From contig NZ_FNUZ01000003.1 of NCBI RefSeq assembly GCF_900108225.1, positions 372,001 through 436,000 on the forward strand: a stretch of 64,000 nucleotides of DNA, in the 5' to 3' direction. Origin of the DNA: Thalassococcus halodurans (lineage in GTDB: Bacteria > Pseudomonadota > Alphaproteobacteria > Rhodobacterales > Rhodobacteraceae). Positions 25,650-34,164 of the stretch are shown here, piece by piece. The position numbers and the translations under genes are program-made. How positions within the stretch are numbered: the first letter of the stretch is position 1; every line of letters starts with the position of its first letter. Under the pieces are notes generated by a model. The model was not told the origin of the DNA. It was given only the letters and a program-made list of their open reading frames with translations, and made no database searches.

Positions 25650-27482
25650 ATGTTTTTATCCGATTGGATCCCCCACAACGCGCCCGCCGACGGGTCGCCG
25701 CCGAACAAACTATTCAAGTTCATTCTGTGGGCGGTCAAAGGCGCATGGCCCGCGCTGTGGGCAGCCGGGATCCTGTCTGTTGTTGCGGGCGTGGCCGAAG
25801 TATTTGCGGCCATCCTGCTTGGCATGGTAATCGACAAGGCGCTTGCTCTGGAACCCAGCCAGATTTTTTCAGACGGTATGGGATTGCTGCTGGGTGCGTT
25901 TGTCTTTTTCGCCCTGTTCCGCCCCATCCTGTTCGGCATGACGGCCTATTCCCAGACGATCATTGTCCAGCCGAATGTACTGAACCTGATCCTGTCTCGC
26001 CTGCACCGTTACACTCTGGGGCAGGCAGTTACGTTTTTTGACAACGATTTCGCCGGTCGCATCGCGCAGAAAGAGATGCAAACCGCCCGTGCGCTGAATG
26101 ATGTCGTGACCGAGATTATCCATACCGTCCTGTTTGCGCTGGCGTCGGTCGTGGGTGCGGTTTTGATGCTGGGCACCGTCGATATCCGTATTGCTGGTGG
26201 TCTGGTTGTCTGGATGGTTGCATATGTGTTCTTACTGCGGTTCTTCATGCCGCGCATTCGGACGCGATCACAGGCGCGGGCTTCGGCGCGTGCGATGGTG
26301 ACGGGCCAGATCGTGGACACGGTCACCAACATCAAAACGGTCAAGCTGTTCGCCCATGACGACCACGAAGACCGCGCGGCGCTGGATGCGATGGGGTCGT
26401 ATCGAAGCAAGTTCATCGCCTTTGGCCGCGTTTCGGCCAGCTTCCGATTTACGCTGATGGCGCTGGCGGGGTTCCTGCCTGTGCTGCTGATTGGCGGCGC
26501 GCTTTGGTACTGGTCGCGTGGCCTGATTTCTGCGGGCGACATTGCTGCGACCGGCGCTGTTTCCTTGCGATTGGCGCAGATGACAGGATGGGTCAGTTTC
26601 ACGCTGATGGGCCTTTATGCCAATCTGGGCGAAGTCGAAGACGGCATGCGTACACTTACGCCGCAACACACGCTGATGGACCCGGAAAATCCCAAAGAAC
26701 TGGTCGTGCCACACGGGCAGATCGACATCACCGACCTGTCCTTTGCTTACGGACAAAAAACTGGTGGGATCGAGAAGATTTCCCTGTCGATCAAGCCGGG
26801 AGAAAAGCTGGGTATCGTCGGGGCGTCCGGCGCGGGCAAATCGACGCTCGTTGCATTGCTGCTGCGGCTTTATGATCCTGAAAGCGGCAAGATCGAAATC
26901 GACGGCACGGATATTTCCGAGGTGTCCCAAAACAGCCTGCGCAGCAAGATCGGCATGGTCACGCAGGAAACCGCGATGTTCAATCGCTCGGCCTTTGAAA
27001 ACATCCGCTACGGCAAACCCGACGCAACGCTGGACGAGGTGATTGCCGCTGCCGAAAAGGCCGAAGCGCATGACTTCATCACCGCGATGCAGGATCACAA
27101 GGGCCGCACAGGATATGACGCGCATCTGGGTGAACGCGGGGTCAAGCTGTCGGGCGGTCAGCGCCAGCGGATCGCCCTTGCCCGCGCCATCCTGAAAGAT
27201 GCGCCGATCTTCATTTTGGACGAAGCGACATCGGCGCTGGATTCCGAGGTCGAGGCATCGATCCAGTCTGCTTTGGAACGCGTGATGGAGGGAAAAACCG
27301 TTCTGGCAATTGCCCACCGTCTGTCGACCATTTCGCACATGGATCGCATTCTGGTGCTGGATCAGGGTCGCTTGGCCGAAGAAGGCACGCATGACGAACT
27401 GCTGGCCAAAGGCGGGCTATATGCGCGCTATTGGGACCGTCAGTCTGGCGGCTTTGTCGCAACGCAGGATGCCGCCGAATAG
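25650..27482 (+). CDS. ABC exporter, fused membrane and ATPase domains
   Basis: 610 residues. The N-terminal transmembrane domain (about residues 25-330) has six hydrophobic segments; the C-terminal nucleotide-binding domain has Walker A GASGAGKST, signature LSGGQRQR, Walker B FILDEATSALD and switch His AIAHRLST. It forms a homodimeric MsbA-type exporter. The substrate is not predictable; lipid or drug export is usual for this half-transporter layout. It starts 44 bases after cca and lies before the RNA methyltransferase gene. Confidence 0.9.
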   Translation: MFLSDWIPHNAPADGSPPNKLFKFILWAVKGAWPALWAAGILSVVAGVAEVFAAILLGMVIDKALALEPSQIFSDGMGLLLGAFVFFALFRPILFGMTAYSQTIIVQPNVLNLILSRLHRYTLGQAVTFFDNDFAGRIAQKEMQTARALNDVVTEIIHTVLFALASVVGAVLMLGTVDIRIAGGLVVWMVAYVFLLRFFMPRIRTRSQARASARAMVTGQIVDTVTNIKTVKLFAHDDHEDRAALDAMGSYRSKFIAFGRVSASFRFTLMALAGFLPVLLIGGALWYWSRGLISAGDIAATGAVSLRLAQMTGWVSFTLMGLYANLGEVEDGMRTLTPQHTLMDPENPKELVVPHGQIDITDLSFAYGQKTGGIEKISLSIKPGEKLGIVGASGAGKSTLVALLLRLYDPESGKIEIDGTDISEVSQNSLRSKIGMVTQETAMFNRSAFENIRYGKPDATLDEVIAAAEKAEAHDFITAMQDHKGRTGYDAHLGERGVKLSGGQRQRIALARAILKDAPIFILDEATSALDSEVEASIQSALERVMEGKTVLAIAHRLSTISHMDRILVLDQGRLAEEGTHDELLAKGGLYARYWDRQSGGFVATQDAAE

Positions 27483-27536
27483 GCGCTAACCAAATGCCCA
27501 CTCGACGTGCGGGGCGATTTCGCGCAATAGGCAGGC

Positions 27537-28757
27537 ATGGAACAGTACAAGATCGACCGCTTGGGCCACCAAGGCGATGGCATCGCCGAAGGCCCCGTTT
27601 ATGTGCCCGGCGCGCTGCCCGGTGAAATCGTTCAGGGCACGCTGGACGGAAGCGTTTTGCGTGACGCGAAAATCATCGAGCCGTCATCGGATCGTGTTCG
27701 GCCGCCTTGTTCCCATGCCAAATCCTGCGGCGGCTGTCAGCTACAACACGCCAGCGATGATTTCGTCGCAAAGTGGAAAATGGAAGTGGTCGAACGCGCT
27801 TTGGCCGCGCATGGCATCACAACCCAAATGCGCCCGATCCTGACGTCGCCCGCCCAGTCGCGCCGCCGCGCTGCCTTTTCCGCCAAGCGCACCAAGAAGG
27901 CAGCGATCGCGGGCTTTCACAAGAAGCAATCCGACATCGTCATCGCAATTCCGAACTGTCAGTTGGTGCACCCCGATGTCATGGCCGCCCTGCCCTTGGT
28001 CGAGGAACTGGCCGTCGTGGGTGGCAGCCGCAAAGGCGAAATCAGTGTGTTGGTCACGCTGACGGACAACGGGCTTGATCTGTACGTATCGGGCGGCAAG
28101 CCGATCGACGACGCGTTGCGCATCACGCTGTCCGACCTGACCCGAAAATATAACATCGCGCGCATTTCGTGGGACGACGAAATCGCACTCCAGCGGGAAA
28201 AGCCAATCTTACGGCTGGGCAATGCACCTGTGTCCCCGCCACCCGGCGCCTTTCTACAGGCGACGAAGGATGGCGAGGCCGCGCTGGTTGCCGCGGTGCG
28301 GGAAATTGTAGGCTCTGGCAAACGCGTAGCTGACCTTTTCGCGGGCTGCGGCACCTTTGCCCTGCCCCTTGCCGAAAAGGCCGAAGTTTTGGCCGTCGAA
28401 GGCGACAAGGCGATGACCCACGCGTTGGAAGAAGGCTGGCGTCAGGGCAAGAACCTGAAAAAGCTGACCCCCCTTGCGCGCGACCTGTTCCGCAATCCGT
28501 TGCTGCCCGACGAGCTGGCCAAAATGGATGCCCTTGTCATCGACCCGCCCCGCGCCGGCGCAGAAGCCCAAGTCGCGCAGATTGCCAAAAGCAATGTGCC
28601 CGTGATTGCCCACGTGTCCTGTAACCCGACCACCTTCGCCCGCGACTGCGGCACACTTATTGCAGCCGGTTACCAGCTTGATTGGGTGCAGACGGTCGAC
28701 CAGTTCCGGTGGTCCACGCATGTGGAAGTTGTCGGGTGTCTTACGAAACGGAAGTGA
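27537..28757 (+). CDS. Class I SAM-dependent RNA m5U methyltransferase (TrmA/RlmD family)
   Basis: 406 residues. An N-terminal TRAM-like region (GDGIAEGPVYVPGALPGEIV) is followed by cysteines C58, C64 and C67 (CSHAKSCGGCQLQ) and a later Cys in IPNCQLVHP, the likely 4Fe-4S ligands. The SAM domain has VADLFAGCGTFALPLA and VIDPPRAG, and the catalytic cysteine is in HVSCNPTTFARD. It methylates uridine C5 in rRNA or tRNA; the target base is not determined. The ATG at 27537 has only a weak ribosome binding site. Confidence 0.9.
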   Translation: MEQYKIDRLGHQGDGIAEGPVYVPGALPGEIVQGTLDGSVLRDAKIIEPSSDRVRPPCSHAKSCGGCQLQHASDDFVAKWKMEVVERALAAHGITTQMRPILTSPAQSRRRAAFSAKRTKKAAIAGFHKKQSDIVIAIPNCQLVHPDVMAALPLVEELAVVGGSRKGEISVLVTLTDNGLDLYVSGGKPIDDALRITLSDLTRKYNIARISWDDEIALQREKPILRLGNAPVSPPPGAFLQATKDGEAALVAAVREIVGSGKRVADLFAGCGTFALPLAEKAEVLAVEGDKAMTHALEEGWRQGKNLKKLTPLARDLFRNPLLPDELAKMDALVIDPPRAGAEAQVAQIAKSNVPVIAHVSCNPTTFARDCGTLIAAGYQLDWVQTVDQFRWSTHVEVVGCLTKRK

Positions 28758-28847
28758 TCCGTTCACTGGTTTGTGAATCCAGCACAGTCGTTCTGTTCCG
28801 CATCGGGCAAATCGTGTAAGAACAGAAAAAACATATTGAGCAGCAGC

Positions 28848-29348
28848 ATGCCCGTTTTCAGAATTTTCATGGTCATCGCACTTGCCCTGACGCTGTCAGG
28901 CTGCGCGAGCAAATTCAAAACGTATAATGGCCCCGAAGTCACTCAGGTTCTGGTGAAAAAGGGCGAACGCAGAATGTACCTTTTGCACGGAAGCGAAGTG
29001 TTGAAATCCTACCGGATCGACCTTGGCTTTGAACCGCAGGGGCACAAGGCGATCGAAGGCGACGGAAAGACACCCGAAGGGCTGTATTTCATCAACCGCC
29101 GTAACGCGAATTCAAGGTTCCATTTGTCGCTGGGCATCTCGTACCCCAATCCACAGGACCGCGCTTTGGCGGCCGAATTGGGCAAAAGCGCGGGTGGCGA
29201 CATCTTTATCCATGGCGGTCCGCCCAAAGGCAGCGGCTACAAGCGTTTCACCGATTGGACATGGGGCTGCATTGCGGTCAGCGACGCGCAAATCGAAGAC
29301 ATCTATGCGATGGTTAAGAACGGCACACCGATCCTGATCCGCCCGTAA
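28848..29348 (+). CDS. L,D-transpeptidase-family lipoprotein
   Basis: 166 residues from an internal ATG that gives a lipoprotein signal peptide with lipobox LSGC; an in-frame start at 28773 does not. The YkuD domain follows, with catalytic motif FIHGGPPKG and WGCIAVSD (His and Cys of HXnSXGC type; here T-W-G-C replaces S-X-G-C). These enzymes make 3-3 peptidoglycan cross-links or attach proteins to peptidoglycan. The lipobox suggests membrane anchoring. The stop codon lies in the loop of a seven-base hairpin. Confidence 0.88.
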   Translation: MPVFRIFMVIALALTLSGCASKFKTYNGPEVTQVLVKKGERRMYLLHGSEVLKSYRIDLGFEPQGHKAIEGDGKTPEGLYFINRRNANSRFHLSLGISYPNPQDRALAAELGKSAGGDIFIHGGPPKGSGYKRFTDWTWGCIAVSDAQIEDIYAMVKNGTPILIRP

Positions 29349-29357
29349 ATCGGGCGG
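29339..29357. other. Hairpin across the stop codon of the lipoprotein gene
   Basis: A perfect seven-base GC stem (29339-29345 with 29351-29357) with a five-base loop that contains the TAA stop. No T run follows in either direction. It may protect the transcript 3' end or act as a weak terminator between converging genes. Confidence 0.45.
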
Positions 29358-29375
29358 CCTGATCGGACATACTGC

Positions 29376-29954
29376 TTAGAACGCGGTCGAGAACGTGTCG
29401 GAAATGTCGATCTGCACAGGTGCAGCCGCTGACGTGCCCGTGACCAAAGTCCACCAGATCTTGCCGTTTTCTTCCTGATACCAAGCAAAGCCCATCTCGG
29501 TCGCTTCCGGATCAATGATCACCTCTTTGGTGGCCGGATCTTCCATCCACGCAGCCAGCGTTTCCAGTTCTGTTTCGTAGGTTTCCGAGATATTTTCACC
29601 CAAGACGCGACCCGAGTACCCAACGCGCTGTGCGCGGATGATTGGCGAAGATCCGTCCGAGCCAAAGTGCCACGGGCGGTTTTGAACGGCCATATCTCGG
29701 GAATGCGTTGCAGCGGCCGCTTTCAACTGGGCGCTCAAAGTCAGCGGGGCAACGCCCGCCGCCTGCCGCAGCGAATTGACGGAATCAAACATACGGAATT
29801 CGATCCGCGACTCGTCAGCTGCGCGAATTCTGTAAAGCTTCGGCAAAGGTTTGCCATCAGGGCCAAGCGGCTGCTCGACCGGCTCAGTGACTGTGGGCGC
29901 ACATCCTGCAACGGCTACAGCGACTGAGAGTGCGAGAATGGCGAATAGTTTCAT
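29376..29954 (-). CDS. CAP-domain (SCP-like) lipoprotein
   Basis: 192 residues. A signal peptide with lipobox AVAGC indicates a membrane-anchored periplasmic protein. The CAP domain spans about residues 60-170: LRQAAGVAPLTLSAQLKAAAATHSRDMA, the His-containing WHFGSDGSSP, the Glu in GENISETY and the C-terminal MGFAWYQEENGKIWWTLVTG. Bacterial CAP proteins are widespread and mostly uncharacterised. It is convergent with one L,D-transpeptidase-like gene and divergent from another. Confidence 0.87.
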   Translation of the reverse strand: MKLFAILALSVAVAVAGCAPTVTEPVEQPLGPDGKPLPKLYRIRAADESRIEFRMFDSVNSLRQAAGVAPLTLSAQLKAAAATHSRDMAVQNRPWHFGSDGSSPIIRAQRVGYSGRVLGENISETYETELETLAAWMEDPATKEVIIDPEATEMGFAWYQEENGKIWWTLVTGTSAAAPVQIDISDTFSTAF

Positions 29955-29982
29955 GGTCAATTTTCCACAGTGAGAGAATTCT

Positions 29983-30001
29983 GCTATTGGAACGCAATAG
30001 C
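29983..30001. other. Seven-base hairpin between CAP and transpeptidase genes
   Basis: GCTATTG and CAATAGC pair perfectly with a five-base GAACG loop. The right arm can alternatively pair with GCTATT at 30014-30019, which is also part of the longer inverted repeat that follows, so mutually exclusive structures are possible. Confidence 0.5.
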
Positions 30002-30010
30002 GTGACATGC

Positions 30011-30070
30011 GTTGCTATTCAAACCCACTTGATCGTGAGCACGCCTGATGACAGGGGTTTGAATTGCGAC
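30011..30070. repeat. Long interrupted inverted repeat in a divergent promoter region
   Basis: Arms at 30011-30026 and 30055-30070 match as an inverted repeat in 14 of 16 positions, with a perfect ten-base core next to the loop. The 28-base centre contains a smaller CGTG/CACG stem. It lies about 58 bases from each of the two divergent start codons. No T run makes it a terminator. It may be a large operator, a structured leader or a small palindromic element. Confidence 0.6.
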
Positions 30071-30128
30071 TGAGGCTTTCGGGCCATATGTAAGTCACGA
30101 ATAAAGTTCATTTGACGGAGTTTTTGCA

Positions 30129-30731
30129 ATGACACAGTCAGCAAAATCACGACTCAGCCGCCGCGCGTTCATGGCAGGCACCGCATCGGTTCTTGCAACG
30201 CCAGCGCTTGCGCAGGACGTAAACAGCTCTGCAACAACAGAAATCGAACGCGATATCGGAAACATCGTGCGCCGCAACGCGTCCAGCTTCCGGTCGCTTG
30301 ATTGGCAGCCGTTTTTCTCGAACACGAAGAACGGGGCGATTCTTGTCGATATCCGCAGCCGCGCCCTGCACTTCTGGTCGGAAGATCAGACGATCTACAA
30401 ACTGTATCCGACGTCGGTCCCACTGACCGAGGATCTGACACGTCTGGGCCGCACAAAGATCACGCTGAAAGATCCGTCGCCCGATTGGCGCCCGACACCG
30501 TCGATGAAGCAGCGTAACCCCGAATGGCCTGACTACGTGGGCCCTGGCCCCGATAACCCGTTGGGCACGCGCGCAATGCACCTGAGCTGGCAGTATTACC
30601 GTATTCACGGCACGCACGACACACGCAAAATCGGGCGTCGTTCGTCCAACGGCTGCATTGGCCTGTACAACGAACACATTGAAGAGCTGTACGAATTGGC
30701 AAAAGTCGGCACACAGGTGTTGCTAATTTGA
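30129..30731 (+). CDS. TAT-exported L,D-transpeptidase
   Basis: 200 residues. The N-terminus has a twin-arginine signal (SRLSRRAFMAG) ending near ALAQ, so it is exported folded. The YkuD domain shows ILVDIRSRALHFW, LGTRAMHLSWQYYRIHGTHD and the catalytic RSSNGCIGL, with His, Ser and Cys all present. The ribosome binding site is ACGGAG eight bases before the ATG. It probably builds 3-3 cross-links in peptidoglycan. It is the second YkuD protein within 2 kb and is divergent from the CAP gene. Confidence 0.92.
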   Translation: MTQSAKSRLSRRAFMAGTASVLATPALAQDVNSSATTEIERDIGNIVRRNASSFRSLDWQPFFSNTKNGAILVDIRSRALHFWSEDQTIYKLYPTSVPLTEDLTRLGRTKITLKDPSPDWRPTPSMKQRNPEWPDYVGPGPDNPLGTRAMHLSWQYYRIHGTHDTRKIGRRSSNGCIGLYNEHIEELYELAKVGTQVLLI

Positions 30732-30880
30732 CGACATATCGGCAGCGCTCTATCCGAAGGGATAAAGTTGGGTTTGCAATCACCTCGGATTGCTGCTTAG
30801 TACAAAGTACGAGGTAAGTCTTGGGGCTTGCTTATTCCGCAAAATTGTTTGGAATGGCAGGCAATTATCTGGAGGATAAA

Positions 30881-31075
30881 ATGAAGAAACTCGCTCTCGC
30901 AGTCGCACTGACAGCAGCTGGCACATCCGCAATGGCCGGTTCCTACGCAAAAGACGACGTGGTTATGGAACCCGTTGTTGTTGTTGAAGAAACAGCTCAG
31001 GCATCGTCCTCTGCTGGCATCCTGGTCCCGCTGATCCTGCTGGCTCTGGTTGCTGCTGCGATCTCCGCTGACTAA
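30881..31075 (+). CDS. Small secreted or membrane protein, 64 residues, unknown function
   Basis: The ATG follows a strong GGAGG site. The signal peptide (MKKLALAVALTAAGTSAMA) is followed by a short acidic valine-rich segment (VVMEPVVVVEETAQ) and a C-terminal hydrophobic helix (GILVPLILLALVAAAI) ending in SAD. A mature protein of about 45 residues would span the membrane with its N-terminus in the periplasm. Codon use (CTG, GCT, GTT) resembles highly expressed genes such as xylF. A strong terminator follows directly, so this is a single-gene transcript. I do not recognise a characterised family. Confidence 0.82.
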   Translation: MKKLALAVALTAAGTSAMAGSYAKDDVVMEPVVVVEETAQASSSAGILVPLILLALVAAAISAD

Positions 31076-31096
31076 TCAGCGCGATTAAAGACAAAG

Positions 31097-31125
31097 AAAG
31101 GCGGTGCATTTGCACCGCCTTTTTT
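31097..31125 (+). terminator. Intrinsic terminator of the small-protein gene
   Basis: An eleven-base perfect stem (AAAGGCGGTGC with GCACCGCCTTT) with a four-base ATTT loop, followed by further T residues. It lies about 22 bases after the stop codon. Confidence 0.92.
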
Positions 31126-31191
31126 CTTTTCCGGATACTGAAATGAAACGCGGCGCCTAAAAATTAAGCGCCAGCGACTCTCATTTTGGAT

Positions 31192-32265
31192 TTAGTCCAG
31201 CCAACCCTTCAGGTTTTCTTCGATGACGGCAGACAGCGCTTTGATGTGGGCCGCGTCGTCGTTCAGGCAGGGAATATAGGTGAAATGTTCACCGCCAGCC
31301 TCTTCGAAGCTTTCCTTGATCTCTTCGTTGATCTCTTCCAGCGTTTCGATGCAATCGGCCGAGAAGGCAGGCGCACAAACGGCAATATTCTTCTTACCGT
31401 CTTCTTCAGCCAGACGCGCGACCTCTTTGACGGTGTAGGGCTTCAGCCACTCCTCGGGGCCGAACTTTGACTGGAAAGTCGTGGTGATCTGCGTGTCATC
31501 CCAGCCCAGACGCTCTTTCAGCAATCGAGTCGTTTTCTGGCACTGGCAGTGATAGGGGTCGCCCTCCATCAGATAGCGTTTCGGCACGCCGTGGTAGGAG
31601 CAGACCAGAATATCGGGCTTTTTCTCAAGCTTGGCATAGGCCGTCTCGATCGACTGGGCCAACGCCTCGATATATAGCGGATGTTCGAAATACGGATCGA
31701 CGGTACGCACCGTCGGCTGCCATTTTTCTTCCATCAAGGCACGGAAGAACTGATCATTGGCCGTGGCTGACGTCGCGCCCGCGTAGTGGGGATACAGCGG
31801 GAAGAACAGGATGTGGCGGCAGCCCGCATCGATCATCTCGCGCACTTTGGATTTCGTGGACGGATTGCCGTAGCGCATGCAGAAATCGACCATGACCTGA
31901 TCGCCGTAACGGGCCTGCATCGACTCGGCGATTTTGGATGTCTGATCCTTGGTGATCGTCATCAACGGGCTTTCGCCCTGCTCTTCGTTCCAGATCGATT
32001 TATAAGCCTCGCCCGATGAAAACGGGCGTTTGGTCAGGATGATCAACTGCAAAAGCGGCTGCCACAGCCACGGGCTGTAGTCGATGACGCGACGGTCAGA
32101 CAGGAATTCGTTCAGATAGCGACGCATCGACCAGTAGTCATAATTGTCGGGCGTCCCGAGGTTCGCCAGCAGAATGCCGACTTTACCTGGCATAATCTTG
32201 GGGTGGTCGGTGGGTGCGTGTACCGGGCAAACGGCTTTGTTCGATGCATCCAGCATGGGCGGCAT
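31192..32265 (-). CDS. hemH: Ferrochelatase
   Basis: 357 residues. Inserts Fe2+ into protoporphyrin IX, the last step of haem synthesis. Motifs are GILLANLGTPDNYDYWSMRRYL near the N-terminus, catalytic His in LVCSYHGVPKRY and FQSKFGPEEWLKPYT, with Glu in the C-terminal ETLEEINEE. The ATG follows an AGGAAGGA stretch; an ATG three codons later is possible. The cysteine pair in YHCQCQKT resembles those of other alphaproteobacterial ferrochelatases. It is separated from the next gene by a short gap. Confidence 0.96.
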   Translation of the reverse strand: MPPMLDASNKAVCPVHAPTDHPKIMPGKVGILLANLGTPDNYDYWSMRRYLNEFLSDRRVIDYSPWLWQPLLQLIILTKRPFSSGEAYKSIWNEEQGESPLMTITKDQTSKIAESMQARYGDQVMVDFCMRYGNPSTKSKVREMIDAGCRHILFFPLYPHYAGATSATANDQFFRALMEEKWQPTVRTVDPYFEHPLYIEALAQSIETAYAKLEKKPDILVCSYHGVPKRYLMEGDPYHCQCQKTTRLLKERLGWDDTQITTTFQSKFGPEEWLKPYTVKEVARLAEEDGKKNIAVCAPAFSADCIETLEEINEEIKESFEEAGGEHFTYIPCLNDDAAHIKALSAVIEENLKGWLD

Positions 32266-32312
32266 GTTCCTTCCTGTCCTTTAACGCCTAAGTATACTGC
32301 CTGACGTGTGGG

Positions 32313-33134
32313 TCAATCTTTCAACGGAATTTCCAAGGTTCCAAGGCTATCAGCGAGCCGTTGTGACGCAGAACCAGGCCGAAGCGGCTTTGGCTGGCTT
32401 TCATCAGGGGCCCATCCAGACAGCATAACGATTTCAAAGCTTGCAGGAATCCGGCCATCTTCGGTGGCATAGGAATTTGCGTAAATCTCGGATGCTTTCA
32501 GCAGGACGGCCCGCTGCGTGACAGTTTTCAGGCGGGCGTTCAGGGCATTCGTTTCGCCCATCGCCCGCAGATCGCGCATCAGATGCAGGGCACTGTCGTA
32601 GTGAACCGTCATCGTCGCTGAGTCGGCCACAGGCATGGCAAAGCCCGCACGTTGCAGCAAAGCACCCAGATCGCGGATATCGCCCATCGGGGCCACACGC
32701 GGGCTAAGGCCGCCTGTCACCTCGATTTCCGCCTGCCCGAGCGCAGCCCGCAATTCCGTCAGCGTGTTGCCCCCGAAACAGGGGACAAGGCACAGACCAT
32801 CAGGTTGAAGCGAACGACGGCATTGGATCAGCTGACCGACCGGATCATTCGCCCAATGCAGCGCCATAGCGTGGATCACCAGATCATGTGCGCCGGGCTC
32901 AAGCCTCAGTATGTCATCGTCGGCCACACAAACCGCATCCGGAAACGCCCCTCGCCACACATCGGCAAAAGGAGTGACCACGGCGACCTTGGTAAAGGTT
33001 CTGTTAATCATGCTCAGGCGATCCTGAACATCCTCGGCTGCGGCCTGATGCAGGAACAAGGCGGACGGGTCCGTGACACGGGCGCGGTGCATCAGCAAAG
33101 CGGCGCGATCAGTGATGTGATTCTGGTCTGACAT
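32313..33134 (-). CDS. SAM-dependent methyltransferase-like protein (BioC/NDUFAF5 type)
   Basis: 273 residues from the ATG at 33134; a start four codons earlier is possible. LEPGAHDLVIHAMALHWANDPVGQL and SLQPDGLCLVPCFGGNTLTELRAAL match the middle of BioC- and NDUFAF5-like methyltransferases. The canonical glycine-rich SAM loop is not obvious in the expected place, where VAVVTPFADVWRGAF is found. Mitochondrial NDUFAF5 is a hydroxylase of complex I, and alphaproteobacterial relatives may act similarly; this is inference. It is divergent from comF by 15 bases. Confidence 0.75.
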   Translation of the reverse strand: MSDQNHITDRAALLMHRARVTDPSALFLHQAAAEDVQDRLSMINRTFTKVAVVTPFADVWRGAFPDAVCVADDDILRLEPGAHDLVIHAMALHWANDPVGQLIQCRRSLQPDGLCLVPCFGGNTLTELRAALGQAEIEVTGGLSPRVAPMGDIRDLGALLQRAGFAMPVADSATMTVHYDSALHLMRDLRAMGETNALNARLKTVTQRAVLLKASEIYANSYATEDGRIPASFEIVMLSGWAPDESQPKPLRPGSASQRLADSLGTLEIPLKD

Positions 33135-33149
33135 GGCGAAGGACATAGG

Positions 33150-33878
33150 ATGCAAAGCCCTTGGGTGCAAAGGACACTTGCGATCATTTACCCGCCCCGC
33201 TGCCTTGGCTGCGGTGGTTTGGTGGAAAATACCATGGGTCTGTGCGGTGACTGCTGGCGTGATACGTCGTTTATCGCGGGGCTGACCTGCGGGAAGTGTG
33301 GAACGCCGCTACCCGGGGAAAGCGACACGGGCGAAACCTGTGATGACTGCCTGCGGATATCCCGCCCTTGGGGTGCTGGCCGCAGCGTTTTTCAGTACCG
33401 CGGCACAGGGCGCAAACTGGTTCTGGCGTTGAAGCACGGTGACCAGCACGACATTGTCGGCCCTGCAGCAATCTGGATGGCCCGTGCAGCCCGCGAGTTG
33501 ATGGAGAACGACACACTGATCATACCTGTGCCGCTACATCCATGGCGGCTGTTGAAACGGCGCTACAACCAGTCGGGACTTCTGGCAAACGCACTGGCCA
33601 AACGCACCGGCCATCAATTCTGTGGCGATGCATTGATGCGTGTTCGGCACACCGAAAGCCTTGATGGCAAAAACCGTGATGCACGCTTTGCGACATTGAC
33701 CAATGCGATCACAGCAAACCCCAAAAGGGCCGCAATGATTGAAGGCCGAAACATCCTGATTGTGGATGACGTGATGACATCCGGCGCGACCCTGGCCGCC
33801 GCAACCGAAGCCTGTTTCACAGCAAAAGCAGCCGAAGTGCGCGTTGTCGCACTAGCGCGCGTGGGAAAAGATACCTAA
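33150..33878 (+). CDS. ComF-family phosphoribosyltransferase-like protein
   Basis: 242 residues. The N-terminus has paired cysteines CLGCGG, CGDCW, CGKCG and CDDC, suggesting a zinc ribbon. A phosphoribosyltransferase-fold domain follows with PVPLHPWRLLKRRYNQSGLLA and the PRPP loop ILIVDDVMTSGATL. ComF proteins function in DNA uptake in competent bacteria and in DNA repair contexts elsewhere; the role here is not shown. It starts immediately upstream of glutaredoxin on the same strand. Confidence 0.9.
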   Translation: MQSPWVQRTLAIIYPPRCLGCGGLVENTMGLCGDCWRDTSFIAGLTCGKCGTPLPGESDTGETCDDCLRISRPWGAGRSVFQYRGTGRKLVLALKHGDQHDIVGPAAIWMARAARELMENDTLIIPVPLHPWRLLKRRYNQSGLLANALAKRTGHQFCGDALMRVRHTESLDGKNRDARFATLTNAITANPKRAAMIEGRNILIVDDVMTSGATLAAATEACFTAKAAEVRVVALARVGKDT

Positions 33879-33906
33879 ATCAGGGAGAACCGTGACGGAG
33901 AACCCA

Positions 33907-34164
33907 ATGCAGCCTGTTGAAATCTACACCTCGCCCCTATGTGGCTTTTGCCACGCCGCCAAAAAGCTTTTGACGGATAAGGGCGTAACATTCACCGAAA
34001 TCGACGTCTTCGCTAACCCAGATCGCAAACCTGAAATGCTTCAGCGTGCCAACGGTAGCCGCACTGTGCCGCAGATTTTTATCGGCGAAACGCATGTTGG
34101 CGGATGTGACGACCTTTATGCGCTGGATCGCGCAGGCAAGCTCGATCCGCTTCTGGCCGCGTGA
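33907..34164 (+). CDS. grxC: Glutaredoxin 3
   Basis: 85 residues, the normal GrxC length, from an ATG preceded by CGGAG. The dithiol active site is CGFC in SPLCGFCHAAK, with the cis-proline TVPQIFIG and GGCDDLYAL for glutathione binding. It reduces protein and low-molecular-weight disulfides using glutathione. It is followed by a four-base overlap with a nitrilase-family amidase. Confidence 0.94.
   Translation: MQPVEIYTSPLCGFCHAAKKLLTDKGVTFTEIDVFANPDRKPEMLQRANGSRTVPQIFIGETHVGGCDDLYALDRAGKLDPLLAA

Noticed and set aside
30782-30815. ACCTCG/CGAGGT inverted repeat upstream of the small-protein gene
   Set aside because: Six-base arms around 22 bases, with a GTAC/GTAC centre; possible but easily due to chance, so not listed as a feature.
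31152-31172. GGCGC/GCGCC hairpin after hemH
   Set aside because: Only five pairs with an eleven-base loop and no T run in the hemH direction, too weak to call a terminator.
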